Source: Sutcliffiella horikoshii (lineage in GTDB: Bacteria; Bacillota; Bacilli; Bacillales; Bacillaceae_I). Taken from it: a stretch of 64,000 nucleotides of DNA. Location: the NCBI RefSeq assembly GCF_002157855.1, contig NZ_CP020880.1, forward strand, positions 3,658,001 through 3,722,000, written 5' to 3'. Position numbers and translations under genes: made by a program. Below, piece by piece: positions 56,156 to 64,000 of this stretch. The notes below the pieces were generated by a model. That model ran no database searches and had not been told where the DNA came from. It saw only the letters and a program-made list of their open reading frames with translations. The stretch's first letter is position 1, and each line of letters starts with the position of its first letter.

Positions 56156-56578
56156 TCATTCCACTTCCACAGCTATCTCTGTCACGCTTCTCAATTTCTT
56201 CTGTTTATTAGCCAACTGAATTTTATTTACAAATGTAACGAGGGACTGCGTGTCTTTATCATTTTCTATTAAAAACTCTACCAAGTATGTATATCTTCTC
56301 TTTTTTACATTTGCCTGCACACCAAGGATCTTGGCTTTAAACTCAAGCAATTGGTTAGCCACCTTGAACTTCAAGCCTAATAGCACTTTACTATTTTCCG
56401 GAATCTCCACACGACTAATAAAACGCAATTTTTCCATATTAAGCTCTTCCATGTATACTTTCGTACTGCCTGTCGTCACTTCACGGCCATTCACCTGTAA
56501 AATCGTCATCCCACCAACTACGTAATGTCTTGTTCTATATAAACCTAGCCACAGTAACTTATCGTCTTGATCCCCCAC
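56156..56578 (-). CDS. Small PilZ-like beta-barrel protein (tentative)
   Basis: This protein of up to 140 residues is read from GTG 56578; a shorter ATG start at 56509 (MTILQVNGREVTTGSTKVYM) is possible. Its layout, with YRTRHYVVGGMTILQVNGRE followed by VEIPENSKVLLGLKFKVANQ and LVEFLIENDKDTQSLVTFV, resembles PilZ-type domains of Bacillus. The RxxxR c-di-GMP motif is not clear, so ligand binding is unproven. The call is inference. Confidence 0.5.
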   Translation of the reverse strand: MGDQDDKLLWLGLYRTRHYVVGGMTILQVNGREVTTGSTKVYMEELNMEKLRFISRVEIPENSKVLLGLKFKVANQLLEFKAKILGVQANVKKRRYTYLVEFLIENDKDTQSLVTFVNKIQLANKQKKLRSVTEIAVEVE

Positions 56579-56669
56579 AAAATTGCCCCCTAATCCCGTG
56601 CTTTTGGTTATTATATCGGCAATTTCTATAGAGTTTTTAATCTTTTATCCAATGATTAAAGCTACATGC

Positions 56670-56705
56670 AAAAAAAACTCAACACCCTATAAGGAATGTT
56701 GAGCT
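56670..56705 (-). terminator. Terminator of prfC
   Basis: On the minus strand CTCAACA pairs with TGTTGAG around a 12-base loop, followed by eight Ts, ten bases after the prfC stop. Confidence 0.88.
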
Positions 56706-56714
56706 GTCTTTTAC

Positions 56715-58292
56715 TTAGTCCTCTTCCGCCATAATATCAATCAGGCCGATTTTCGGATTTTTATCTTGGAACCAGCGTAACGAGAAGTCGTTATCAAACA
56801 AGGCAACATACTGGTCGTTGCGGTCTTTCACCAAAATGTTACGCGAATCAAACAACGAAGTATCCACGTCTTGGCTTTCCAACCAACGAGGAATTTTCGA
56901 GCCGATCATGTTGTAGACAACTTCCACGTTGTACTCGCCTTTCATGCGGTACTCAAATACGTCCAATTGAAGCTGACCAACCGCTCCAAGAATGTAGGCT
57001 TCTGTACCGTATTGACGGAACAACTGGATGGCACCTTCCTGCACAAGCTGGGTGATACCTTTTCCAAACTGCTTCCCTTTCATGACGTTTTTCGCTTCTA
57101 CTTTTACGAAAAGTTCAGGAGCAAACGTCGGGATCTCATCGAATTCAACTTTTTGATTGCCACCGCTGAACAGAGAGTCACCAATCTGATACACACCCGG
57201 ATCATAAATACCGATGATGTCACCAGGGTACGCATGATCTACCGTTTCACGGTCAGATGCCAGGAACTGTTGAGACTGCGTCAATTTAATGGATTTACCT
57301 GTTCTGCTTACCGTAACCGTCATTCCACGCTCGAATACACCCGAGCAGATACGCAAGAAGGCAAGACGGTCGCGGTGAGCAGGATTCATGTTCGCCTGGA
57401 TTTTGAAGATAAACCCGGAGAACTCTCCAGATTTAGGCTCAACCGTACCCTCTTCTGTCTGACGCGGCTGCGGCTCACTAGCTAAATCCAAGAACGTACG
57501 GAAAAACATTTCCACTCCGAAGTTGGAGATCGCACTTCCGAAGAATACCGGCGTCTGCAATCCATTTTTCACTTTGTTGATGTCAAAGTCATTTCCGGCC
57601 TCTTCCAACAGTTCAAAGTCTTCTTTTGCTTGGATAAAAGTTGGGTGAGTAGAGATTTCCTCCACTGCATCCAGTTCCTTGAACGGAATGCGATCTTCTT
57701 CGTCTTTTCCTTGATATCGGATGAACACTTCATTGTAACGGTCGTAAACACCCAAGAAGCGTTTTCCCATTCCAACCGGCCAGTTCATCGCATAAGATTC
57801 GATTCCAAGCACTTCTTCAATCTCTTCCAAAAGCGCCAATGGCTCTTTACCTTCACGGTCCAATTTGTTGATGAACGTGAAAATCGGAATACCACGCATA
57901 CGACAAACTTTGAAAAGCTTGATAGTCTGCGGCTCGACCCCTTTTGTACAGTCGATGATCATCACGGCACTGTCCACGGCAGTCAATGTACGATACGTAT
58001 CTTCACTGAAATCTTCGTGTCCTGGCGTATCCAAAATATTGATATGCCTATCCATGTATTCAAAACTCATAACACTCGACGTTACGGAGATTCCACGTTT
58101 CTTTTCAATCTCCATCCAGTCAGATGTTGCAAATTTTCCAGACTTCTTCCCTTTTACCGTACCTGCAGAACGAATAACGTTACCGAATAAAAGCAGTTTC
58201 TCCGTCAAGGTCGTTTTCCCGGCATCCGGGTGGGATATAATCGCAAAGGTTCTGCGGCGATCTATCTCTTTATTTAAAAGTTCATTTTTCAC
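56715..58292 (-). CDS. prfC: Peptide chain release factor 3
   Basis: This 525-residue translational GTPase recycles RF1/RF2 from the ribosome. The G1 motif is [17 protein letters not shown]3 is DTPGHEDF, and G4 is [10 protein letters not shown]3 signatures include [20 protein letters not shown] and [16 protein letters not shown]. The [20 protein letters not shown] switch I region is typical. Many Bacillus strains lack RF3, so its presence is a lineage marker (from family knowledge). Confidence 0.96.
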   Translation of the reverse strand: MKNELLNKEIDRRRTFAIISHPDAGKTTLTEKLLLFGNVIRSAGTVKGKKSGKFATSDWMEIEKKRGISVTSSVMSFEYMDRHINILDTPGHEDFSEDTYRTLTAVDSAVMIIDCTKGVEPQTIKLFKVCRMRGIPIFTFINKLDREGKEPLALLEEIEEVLGIESYAMNWPVGMGKRFLGVYDRYNEVFIRYQGKDEEDRIPFKELDAVEEISTHPTFIQAKEDFELLEEAGNDFDINKVKNGLQTPVFFGSAISNFGVEMFFRTFLDLASEPQPRQTEEGTVEPKSGEFSGFIFKIQANMNPAHRDRLAFLRICSGVFERGMTVTVSRTGKSIKLTQSQQFLASDRETVDHAYPGDIIGIYDPGVYQIGDSLFSGGNQKVEFDEIPTFAPELFVKVEAKNVMKGKQFGKGITQLVQEGAIQLFRQYGTEAYILGAVGQLQLDVFEYRMKGEYNVEVVYNMIGSKIPRWLESQDVDTSLFDSRNILVKDRNDQYVALFDNDFSLRWFQDKNPKIGLIDIMAEED

Positions 58293-58442
58293 AGTTTCCG
58301 TACCTACCTCTCAAAAATTACACAATAGTGCTATTATAACAGAAATCAGCGCGAGAAAAATATAGCAATCCAACGAAAACCTATTTCCATTATTCCTATT
58401 CTCGGTTATACTCTTTGTAAATATATGTTAGGAGTGATCATT

Positions 58443-58772
58443 TTGGCAAAAAGTAAGGCAAAAAAGCTTCGTGACAAGCAAGTCCGCGAAGGCAAGCGCA
58501 ACCCAGAGAATGGACGCGGCATCTATGCCCTTGCAAATCTTACAACCAAAACAACCAAGACGAAAAAAGAAAAACTGAATCAGCTGTACAAAAAAGAACG
58601 ACAATCTCGCTATGGTGGTGACCGGGAGAATGTCGTTCTTTATTTATTTTCTGAAAAAAAGTGGATGAAGGAATTTCATTCAATGTTGTTTCCAGTTGAT
58701 TGCAGTGGAAGGTGCGCAGACGCCCGCGGGAGGAAGGGACAGGTGAGACCCCGCAACGAAGGAGGCCACTGA
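58443..58772 (+). CDS. Small basic protein with a repeat-derived C-terminus
   Basis: The frame starts at TTG 58443, after GGAGTG, and encodes MAKSKAKKLRDKQVREGKRN then PENGRGIYALANLTTKTTKT, a small basic Bacillus-type protein that I cannot name. The reading continues through a terminator-like hairpin at 58593-58642 and ends inside dispersed repeat R10, so the last 30-40 residues are probably not ancestral. Confidence 0.65.
   Translation: MAKSKAKKLRDKQVREGKRNPENGRGIYALANLTTKTTKTKKEKLNQLYKKERQSRYGGDRENVVLYLFSEKKWMKEFHSMLFPVDCSGRCADARGRKGQVRPRNEGGH
58593..58642 (+). terminator. Terminator-like hairpin inside the small basic gene
   Basis: AAAGAACGACA pairs with TGTCGTTCTTT, followed by ATTTATTTT. 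It lies within the open frame and suggests that the transcript ends here, before the repeat-derived tail. Confidence 0.65.
58694..58761. repeat. Dispersed palindromic repeat R10, left half (split by IS)
   Basis: The left half of a repeat copy runs to CAACGAAG, where the IS begins. It resumes at 60626. The halves join to a full repeat when the IS and one 8-bp duplication are removed. Confidence 0.8.
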
Positions 58773-58883
58773 AAAACTATAATTATTTTTGAATGAAAAA
58801 CATTCAGAAATGAGATTCACAAAAAAAGGGGCAACTTTTTCTCCGAAAAGGATAAAAAGTTGCCCTATAAACGTTGTACTTTA

Positions 58884-60338
58884 CTATTTTTCATTTATTA
58901 GTTTTAGTATTCTCTTTAGGTTGACAGCGAATATCGCTGTGGCACCTTGTACCTCCATACCTAATAGACCCGCGGAGGAGGCTGTATCATACCCGTGTCT
59001 ATGCTTTAGTTCACTGTTTTTCGCTTCAATCTTATATCTGGATTTCGCCTTTTCTTTAAAACCTTCGGTATTTTGAAATTCCTCCTGCTCTTTATGTTCT
59101 GTTGATTTTATAGTAATAGAGTATGTTCTACTTTTTGCACCTTCTGTATAACAACCTTCTTTGAAAGGACAGACCTTACACTTTTCGATATCAAAGTAAT
59201 AGGTTTCACGTCGGTTTTTCGCCACATTTTTCTTGCCTTGTCGTCTTAACTTAAATGCCAGGTGTCCCGCCCTACATACATACATGCCTGCATCCTTATT
59301 AAACTCAAATTCATCCTCTTTTGTACGAGTCCCTTGAATAACAGGATTTAATTTAGAGATGAGTGCTATATTATTCTCTTTTGTGTAGGAGATATTATTT
59401 TTTTCTGAGTAAGCGGTATCTCCAATGGCTGTATCAACTTCCATCCCAGCTTTTACGGTTTTCTCAATTAATTCAGGAAGGTATTTCCCATCACTTTTTT
59501 CACCTGTTGTAATAACTGCAGCTGTAATAATACGTTCTTCACTTATTGCGATATGAGTTTTAAATCCGAAAAAAGAGGAGTCAGCAGTTTTATGTCCCTT
59601 GCGAGCATCTGGATCATTGGAATAACTTATTTGTTCTGTGTAATCTTCCACAACTTCTTTCAGTATATTTAACTTCTCCCTAACTGCTGGTATAGAAGCA
59701 ACTTGCGGGATTTCATCTACCGTATCAATCACTTTACGGCAATAAGCTAATTCCTCTTCGACATCATTAGATGTCGTCTTCTGTGGTAACTTTGATTTTA
59801 ACGATTCGTCTATCTGGTAAATAGCTCTTCTCACATTTTTTGATTTTTCTTGTAGAAATTCAGTCGCGGACTTTTGATTGTATCGAGCTTTTGAATGGGT
59901 GGCATCTATTATTATGGTATTGGTTTTTATGATTCCTTTTTCTAATGCAATCTCAACTGTCTTCTCTATAAGCATATCTAATAATCCCACGTCTTTAAGA
60001 CGGAGCTTTCGAAATTTCGTTAATGAACTTGAATCAATGACACGATCTTCTGGAGCCATCTCGAGAAAATACTTAAATGACATATCGTATTGGGATCGAT
60101 CAACAACATCAACATCTGACAAATCATAAATAGATTTTAACAACAAGTATTTGAACATACGAATAGGCGGGATAGCGTTACGACCATTATCCAAACAGTA
60201 TTTTGTTTTTAGTTCATCAAGAATAAAAGAGAAATCTACTAGTTCATTTATTTGACGAAGCATATTATTTTTGGGGACTACGATATCATATATCGCTGAG
60301 AATGGGCTAAGGTTAAAGGACTCTTGATTAGAAATCAT
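58884..60338 (-). CDS. IS1182-family transposase
   Basis: This 484-residue transposase is intact. It has the N-terminal DNA-binding half (RQINELVDFSFILDELKTKY and SLTKFRKLRLKD) and the DDE domain with IIIDATHSKARYNQK and ISYSNDPDARKGHKTADSSF. The C-terminal SELKHRHGYDTASSAGLLGM segment holds the last catalytic Glu region. No frameshift or stop is seen, so the element could be active. Confidence 0.9.
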   Translation of the reverse strand: MISNQESFNLSPFSAIYDIVVPKNNMLRQINELVDFSFILDELKTKYCLDNGRNAIPPIRMFKYLLLKSIYDLSDVDVVDRSQYDMSFKYFLEMAPEDRVIDSSSLTKFRKLRLKDVGLLDMLIEKTVEIALEKGIIKTNTIIIDATHSKARYNQKSATEFLQEKSKNVRRAIYQIDESLKSKLPQKTTSNDVEEELAYCRKVIDTVDEIPQVASIPAVREKLNILKEVVEDYTEQISYSNDPDARKGHKTADSSFFGFKTHIAISEERIITAAVITTGEKSDGKYLPELIEKTVKAGMEVDTAIGDTAYSEKNNISYTKENNIALISKLNPVIQGTRTKEDEFEFNKDAGMYVCRAGHLAFKLRRQGKKNVAKNRRETYYFDIEKCKVCPFKEGCYTEGAKSRTYSITIKSTEHKEQEEFQNTEGFKEKAKSRYKIEAKNSELKHRHGYDTASSAGLLGMEVQGATAIFAVNLKRILKLINEK

Positions 60339-60452
60339 TTGGATACCACCTAAAACTTTTTATAAAAATATTATAAAACAAAAAAGCAGAAGAAAGTTGT
60401 AATTTAAACATTCTTCTGCTTAATTAAGTACGAATTGTACATTCAATTTTTA

Positions 60453-60586
60453 TCTTTTGAATGGAGCAAATGGCGTAGACTCCAGCGGGGGAAGAAGCGA
60501 CATTGTTGAGACCCCGCAACGAAGTGAGAAGGCTCAAGGTCGCCCCGCGGAAAGCGAAGCCATTTGCGGAAATCAAAAGCGGTGTC
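60453..60586. repeat. Dispersed palindromic repeat, copy R11 (inside the IS)
   Basis: This full copy lies between the transposase start and the right inverted repeat. It is of the same TTGAG/CTCAA variant as R9. Its presence inside an IS means the repeat family can move, either by itself or by hitch-hiking. Confidence 0.85.
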
Positions 60587-60625
60587 TTAACAATATCTAA
60601 AATTAAGAACTTTTTCAGTGGCCTC

Positions 60626-60690
60626 CAACGAAGTGTGGAGGCTCACGGACCGCCCGCAGGCAAGCGAAGCGCCTGGAACGGAAATCAACC
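60626..60690. repeat. Dispersed palindromic repeat R10, right half
   Basis: This is the continuation of the split copy from 58694-58761, starting with the duplicated CAACGAAG and ending GAAATCAACC, just downstream of the gntK stop. Confidence 0.8.
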
Positions 60691-60709
60691 GTTCATCAGC
60701 CAATCTTCC

Positions 60710-62242
60710 TTATTTCCTCTGCTGAAACGCCACCACCGCATCAAACTCTTGCTCGTACAAACGGCTTAATCGAATGAACAATGGCGTCAGTTCTTTATAC
60801 ACTTCCACTTCCGCCTGGTCAGGTTCATACCCATTCGTCGTCCCAACCATCTCATTCATCACATCAAACGAATCAATTTCACCGAGTGCATACAATCCGA
60901 GCACCGCAGCACCGAGGCAAGAACTTTCCACGCTTTCCGGTATGCTTACTTCCTGATTGAAAATGTTCGAAAGCATCTGGCACCATACTTTTGAACGGGC
61001 AAATCCGCCTGTAGCATGAATCTTTTCAGGAATTCCGATAATCTCTTCTAATGCCAACAAGACTGTATAAAGGTTAAGATTGATTCCTTCTAATACCGCG
61101 CGCATCATATGCTCTCTTTTATGGTGGATGCCAAGTCCATAAAAGGATCCACGTGCGTTTCCATTCCATAACGGTGCACGTTCACCTGTCAGGTAAGGAT
61201 GGAAAAGAACGCCCTCTGAACCCGCCTTCACTTGAGCAATTTTTGCTGTCATGACATCATAAGGATCAACGCCCAGTGCTTTCGCCTCTTCCACTTCCGC
61301 TTGGCAAAATTCATCACGAAGCCAGCGCATAATCATGCCGCCATTGTTGACAGGACCACCAATTACCCAATGATTTTCTGTCAGAGCATAGCAGAATGTT
61401 CTACCCTTTGGATCTGTTACCGGCTTGTCCGCAACGGTACGGATCGCCCCGCTTGTTCCAATGGTTAACGCGACCACGCCTGGTTGAACTGCGTTTACCC
61501 CAAGGTTGGAAAGCACGCCGTCATTTGCACCAACTACAAATTTTACATCAGCATGTAAGCCAAGTTTTACTGCCCACTCTGGTTGCAATCCTGTGATGAT
61601 TTCTGTTGTTGGGACAAGTCGGGAAAGCTTGCCAGGTGTCACACCGGCAACTCCAAGTGCGCCCGCGTCCCAATTCAAATTTTTTAAGTTCAGCATTCCT
61701 GTTGCCGACGCAATGGAATGATCCACTACATACTCTCCAAAAAACTTGTGAAACACATATTCTTTGATGGAGATGAATTTAGATGCTTTTTCAAACGTTT
61801 CTGGATGTTCGTTTCGCAACCAAACAAGTTTTGCCAAAGGAGACATCGGATGAATCGGTGTCCCGGTTCTCATGTATATCTCATGGCCATTCCATTCGTT
61901 TTTAATTTTCTTCGCCCATTTTTCACTGCGCTGGTCGGCCCACGTGATGCTTTTCGTCAACGGAATTCCTGCTTCATTTACGGCAATCAGACTGTGCATC
62001 GCTGCACTGAAGCTCACATGGGAAAGCTCTGTGGTATCGATGCCACTTTTGAGAATAGTTTCTCTAATCGAAACAGCCACCGCTTCGAGAATTTCGTCGG
62101 GATCCTGTTCTGCTGCACCCATTTCTGGAGTGTACAAAGGATATTCCACGGCATGTTGGCTTTTTACTTTACCATTCTTCGTAAAAAGAACCGCCTTTGT
62201 GCTTGTTGTTCCTATATCAACGCCTAGCATGTATGTTGTCAT
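60710..62242 (-). CDS. gntK: Gluconokinase
   Basis: This 510-residue FGGY-family kinase phosphorylates gluconate to 6-phosphogluconate. It has the phosphate loop MLGVDIGTTSTKAVLF at the start, WADQRSEKWAKKI, and the ATP-site GGFARSKVWCQMLS and ESSCLGAAVLGLYALG. It is downstream of gntP, which supports the gluconate substrate over xylulose or glycerol. Confidence 0.93.
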   Translation of the reverse strand: MTTYMLGVDIGTTSTKAVLFTKNGKVKSQHAVEYPLYTPEMGAAEQDPDEILEAVAVSIRETILKSGIDTTELSHVSFSAAMHSLIAVNEAGIPLTKSITWADQRSEKWAKKIKNEWNGHEIYMRTGTPIHPMSPLAKLVWLRNEHPETFEKASKFISIKEYVFHKFFGEYVVDHSIASATGMLNLKNLNWDAGALGVAGVTPGKLSRLVPTTEIITGLQPEWAVKLGLHADVKFVVGANDGVLSNLGVNAVQPGVVALTIGTSGAIRTVADKPVTDPKGRTFCYALTENHWVIGGPVNNGGMIMRWLRDEFCQAEVEEAKALGVDPYDVMTAKIAQVKAGSEGVLFHPYLTGERAPLWNGNARGSFYGLGIHHKREHMMRAVLEGINLNLYTVLLALEEIIGIPEKIHATGGFARSKVWCQMLSNIFNQEVSIPESVESSCLGAAVLGLYALGEIDSFDVMNEMVGTTNGYEPDQAEVEVYKELTPLFIRLSRLYEQEFDAVVAFQQRK

Positions 62243-62308
62243 GGTGATGTCCTCCTTGATTCAAAATCACAACGGGCCAAGGAAATAGCTCCTTGACCCT
62301 ACTTTAAC

Positions 62309-63655
62309 TTATCCTATAAATATACCAATAATTACCGCTACTGCAAAACCTACGAGTCCGATGATGGTTTCCATGACCGTCCAAGATTTTAATGTATCTT
62401 TTACATCAAGGCCGAAGTATCTGTTTACCAACCAGAAACCGGAGTCGTTTACGTGGGATAGAACCGTTGCTCCAGAAGCAATCGAGATAACGATTAGACC
62501 AAGTACAGGCCCTTCCAGACCCATGATTCCGATTAATGGTGTGATTAGTCCTGCTGCCGTTACCATTGAAACGGTTGCGGATCCTTGCGCCACGCGGACT
62601 GCCGCTGCGATCAAGAACGCTAGGACAATTGGAGGCAATGCAGATCCTGCCATCATTTCACCAAGAACATCACCAACACCAGAGTCGATTAGAACCTGCT
62701 TGAACACTCCACCGGCACCTGTTACAAGGATGATGATACCAGCTGGCTCAAGCGCTTTTGTTGCGATATCTTGTACATCTTGTTTTGTATAACCGCGCTT
62801 CGTTCCAAGGAAGTAGAACGTCAATAATGTTGCAATAGTCAATGCTACGAACGGATGACCGACAAATGTCGTAATCTCTCGAACGATGTGACCCTCTTCA
62901 AACATAACCGTTGAAAACGTATTCACTAAAATCAACACTAATGGTACTAAAATAATAGAAGCAATAAGTCCGAATCCTGGTAGATCCTTTTCATATACCT
63001 TATCTTCATCAATCTCCATATATTTTGGTACAACAACGTGAATTTTCTTCCCGATATATTTACCAAACACTGGACCAGCTAAAATCATCGCCGGAATACC
63101 TGCGATAACACCAAACAGGATAACCCATCCAAGATCTGCACCGATTAAATCAGCTACTGCGATCGGTCCCGGAGTTGGCGGGATGAAGCTGTGCGTTACA
63201 GCAAGACCAGCTAGCAACGGAATACCGTAGTGTAAAAGGGACTTTCCTGTTTTTTTCGCCAAGCCATACACGATTGGCACTAAAATGATGAAACCTACAT
63301 CAAAGAATACTGGGATTGCCACTAAGAAACCTGTGATACCAAGTGCCCACTGGGACTTTTCTTCACCGAATTTCTTCATTAGTGTTTGAGCAAGTCTTTC
63401 TGCCCCACCTGAAACTTCTAGCATTTTACCGAACATGGCACCTAGTCCGACTACGACTGCAACGAACCCGAGGGTGCCTCCCATTCCGTTTTGGACGGAT
63501 GCGGTGACTTCATTTAGCGGCATGCCTGATGCGATACCTACTAGTAAGCTGACTAACAGCAGGGCTACGAATGCGTGTAGTTTGGTGCGGATGACTAGGA
63601 ATAGTAGGACGAATATTGCTGCTGCTGCGATTAGGATTAGCATGGATCCTGACAT
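62309..63655 (-). CDS. gntP: Gluconate:H+ symporter GntP
   Basis: This 448-residue GntP-family permease has about 12 membrane segments and family landmarks LLVSLLVGIASGMPLNEVTA, GITGFLVAIPVFFDVGFII, THSFIPPTPGPIAVADLIGA and HVNDSGFWLVNRYFGLDVKD. It takes up gluconate for GntK and GntZ/Gnd. It lies between the partial gnd and gntK. Confidence 0.95.
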   Translation of the reverse strand: MSGSMLILIAAAAIFVLLFLVIRTKLHAFVALLLVSLLVGIASGMPLNEVTASVQNGMGGTLGFVAVVVGLGAMFGKMLEVSGGAERLAQTLMKKFGEEKSQWALGITGFLVAIPVFFDVGFIILVPIVYGLAKKTGKSLLHYGIPLLAGLAVTHSFIPPTPGPIAVADLIGADLGWVILFGVIAGIPAMILAGPVFGKYIGKKIHVVVPKYMEIDEDKVYEKDLPGFGLIASIILVPLVLILVNTFSTVMFEEGHIVREITTFVGHPFVALTIATLLTFYFLGTKRGYTKQDVQDIATKALEPAGIIILVTGAGGVFKQVLIDSGVGDVLGEMMAGSALPPIVLAFLIAAAVRVAQGSATVSMVTAAGLITPLIGIMGLEGPVLGLIVISIASGATVLSHVNDSGFWLVNRYFGLDVKDTLKSWTVMETIIGLVGFAVAVIIGIFIG

Positions 63656-63717
63656 GATTTGTTCCTCCTTGTTAATTAGCTCTATTTAGAAAAAGTAATG
63701 TTTTTACGTATACTTCC

Positions 63718-63844
63718 TGATGACTTCCGTTCCAGATGTTCGCTTTCCGCGGGACGTGTGCTTGAGCCTCCTCGCTTCGCTGTGGGGTCTCAAGCTACCG
63801 TTATCCCCCGCTGGAGTCTCACATCTTGCACTCCAGTCATCAGG
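63718..63844. repeat. Dispersed palindromic repeat, copy R12 (variant type)
   Basis: This copy is between gnd and gntP. The central stem CTTGAG/CTCAAG and the outer arms CTGATGACT/AGTCATCAG pair fully. It is of the same variant as R5. Confidence 0.85.
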
Positions 63845-63892
63845 AGGAATTTTCATTAACTATGACGTCTCTCGTAATCTACTTAAAATAAT

Positions 63893-64000
63893 TTAGTTCT
63901 TCTCTACTGAGTGTCCGCCGAATTCGTTTCGTAGTGCTGCGACTACTTTTCCGGAGAAGGTATCGGGCTCAAGGGAGCGGTAGCGCATCATTAGGGATAG
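63893..64000 (-). CDS. gnd: 6-phosphogluconate dehydrogenase, C-terminal end (partial)
   Basis: Only the last 35 codons are in the window, ending SGKVVAALRNEFGGHSVEKN and TAA at 63893-63895. The RNEFGGH ending is typical of the short, NAD-type 6-phosphogluconate dehydrogenases (YqeC/GntZ-like). With gntP and gntK downstream it completes a gluconate pathway. The call rests on a short sequence and context. Confidence 0.7.
   Translation of the reverse strand, partial: LSLMMRYRSLEPDTFSGKVVAALRNEFGGHSVEKN

Larger units (their letters stand above)
58762..60625. mobile_element. IS1182-family insertion sequence, 1,864 bp
   Basis: The ends are inverted repeats: GAGGCCACTGAAAAA on the left and TTTTTCAGTGGCCTC on the right, 15 of 15 bases matching. 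Direct flanks CAACGAAG (58754-58761 and 60626-60633) are an 8-bp target duplication. It contains one transposase gene, a terminator-like hairpin GGGCAACTTTTT/AAAAAGTTGCCC near the left end, an AGCAGAAGAA/TTCTTCTGCT hairpin near 60386-60421, and repeat copy R11 near the right end. Confidence 0.88.

Noticed and set aside
58762-60625. Composite transposon with cargo
   Set aside because: Between the inverted ends there is only the transposase and one non-coding repeat, so there is no cargo gene.

Overview
The window looks like a chromosomal segment of a Bacillaceae bacterium close to the Bacillus subtilis group in gene content. The evidence is strong AGGAGG-type ribosome sites, a Bacillus-type tmRNA, SinI/SinR-type regulators, Crh, CggR, HprK, WhiA and CsbA, and a core gene order matching the B. 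subtilis hprK-lgt-ppaX-his-trxB-rapZ-whiA-crh-clpP-sigL-cggR-gapA-eno-secG-est-rnr-smpB-ssrA segment. Nearly all core genes are on the minus strand, so upstream means higher coordinates.

Layout from left to right: (1) 0-6.8 kb, a sugar ABC import operon with two binding proteins, one of them a 979-residue fusion, beside an acetyl-esterase-like gene sharing the same LacI-type operator; (2) 7-10.3 kb, a VOC protein, a DUF962 protein, an SDR dehydrogenase and an orphan GAF-PAS histidine kinase; (3) 10.4-17.4 kb, ssrA, smpB, rnr, est and secG, interrupted by a plus-strand biofilm-regulator island holding a c-di-GMP-I riboswitch, sinI, sinR, a second SinR-type gene and a short second SinI-type gene; (4) 17.4-25.3 kb, the glycolytic operon cggR-gapA-pgk-tpiA-gpmI-eno with its CggR operator; (5) 25.3-32.2 kb, a glutaredoxin-like gene, sigL, tRNA-Arg(CCG), a CtsR-controlled clpP, crh, whiA, yvcK, rapZ and yvcI; (6) 33-47.4 kb, trxB, a TPR protein, the complete histidine operon and the hprK-lgt-yvoD-ppaX-yvoF operon; (7) 47.7-58.8 kb, yvlBCD, uvrBA with a LexA-type box, csbA, prfC and small genes; (8) 58.7-64 kb, an IS1182-type element and the gluconate genes gntK, gntP and a partial gnd.

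Carbon-flux genes are concentrated here. HprK phosphorylates Crh, PpaX removes the pyrophosphate made by the HprK phosphorylase reaction, CggR reads glycolytic flux to control gapA-eno, and YvcK and RapZ tie metabolism to the envelope and to RNA or signalling roles. RNase R, SmpB and tmRNA form the trans-translation set.

Two kinds of non-coding structure stand out. One is a dispersed palindromic repeat of about 130 bp. It has twelve recognisable copies, four of them inside the glycolytic operon, and its central stem changes on both sides together between copies. The other is a set of three tandem arrays of different sequence that all have a 52-bp unit. An IS1182-type element is inserted in one dispersed repeat, with an 8-bp target duplication, and itself carries another copy. 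The most novel biology is probably the sin island, where c-di-GMP and apparently Spo0A converge on sinI, next to a second SinR/SinI-like pair in reversed order, and the shared 52-bp periodicity.
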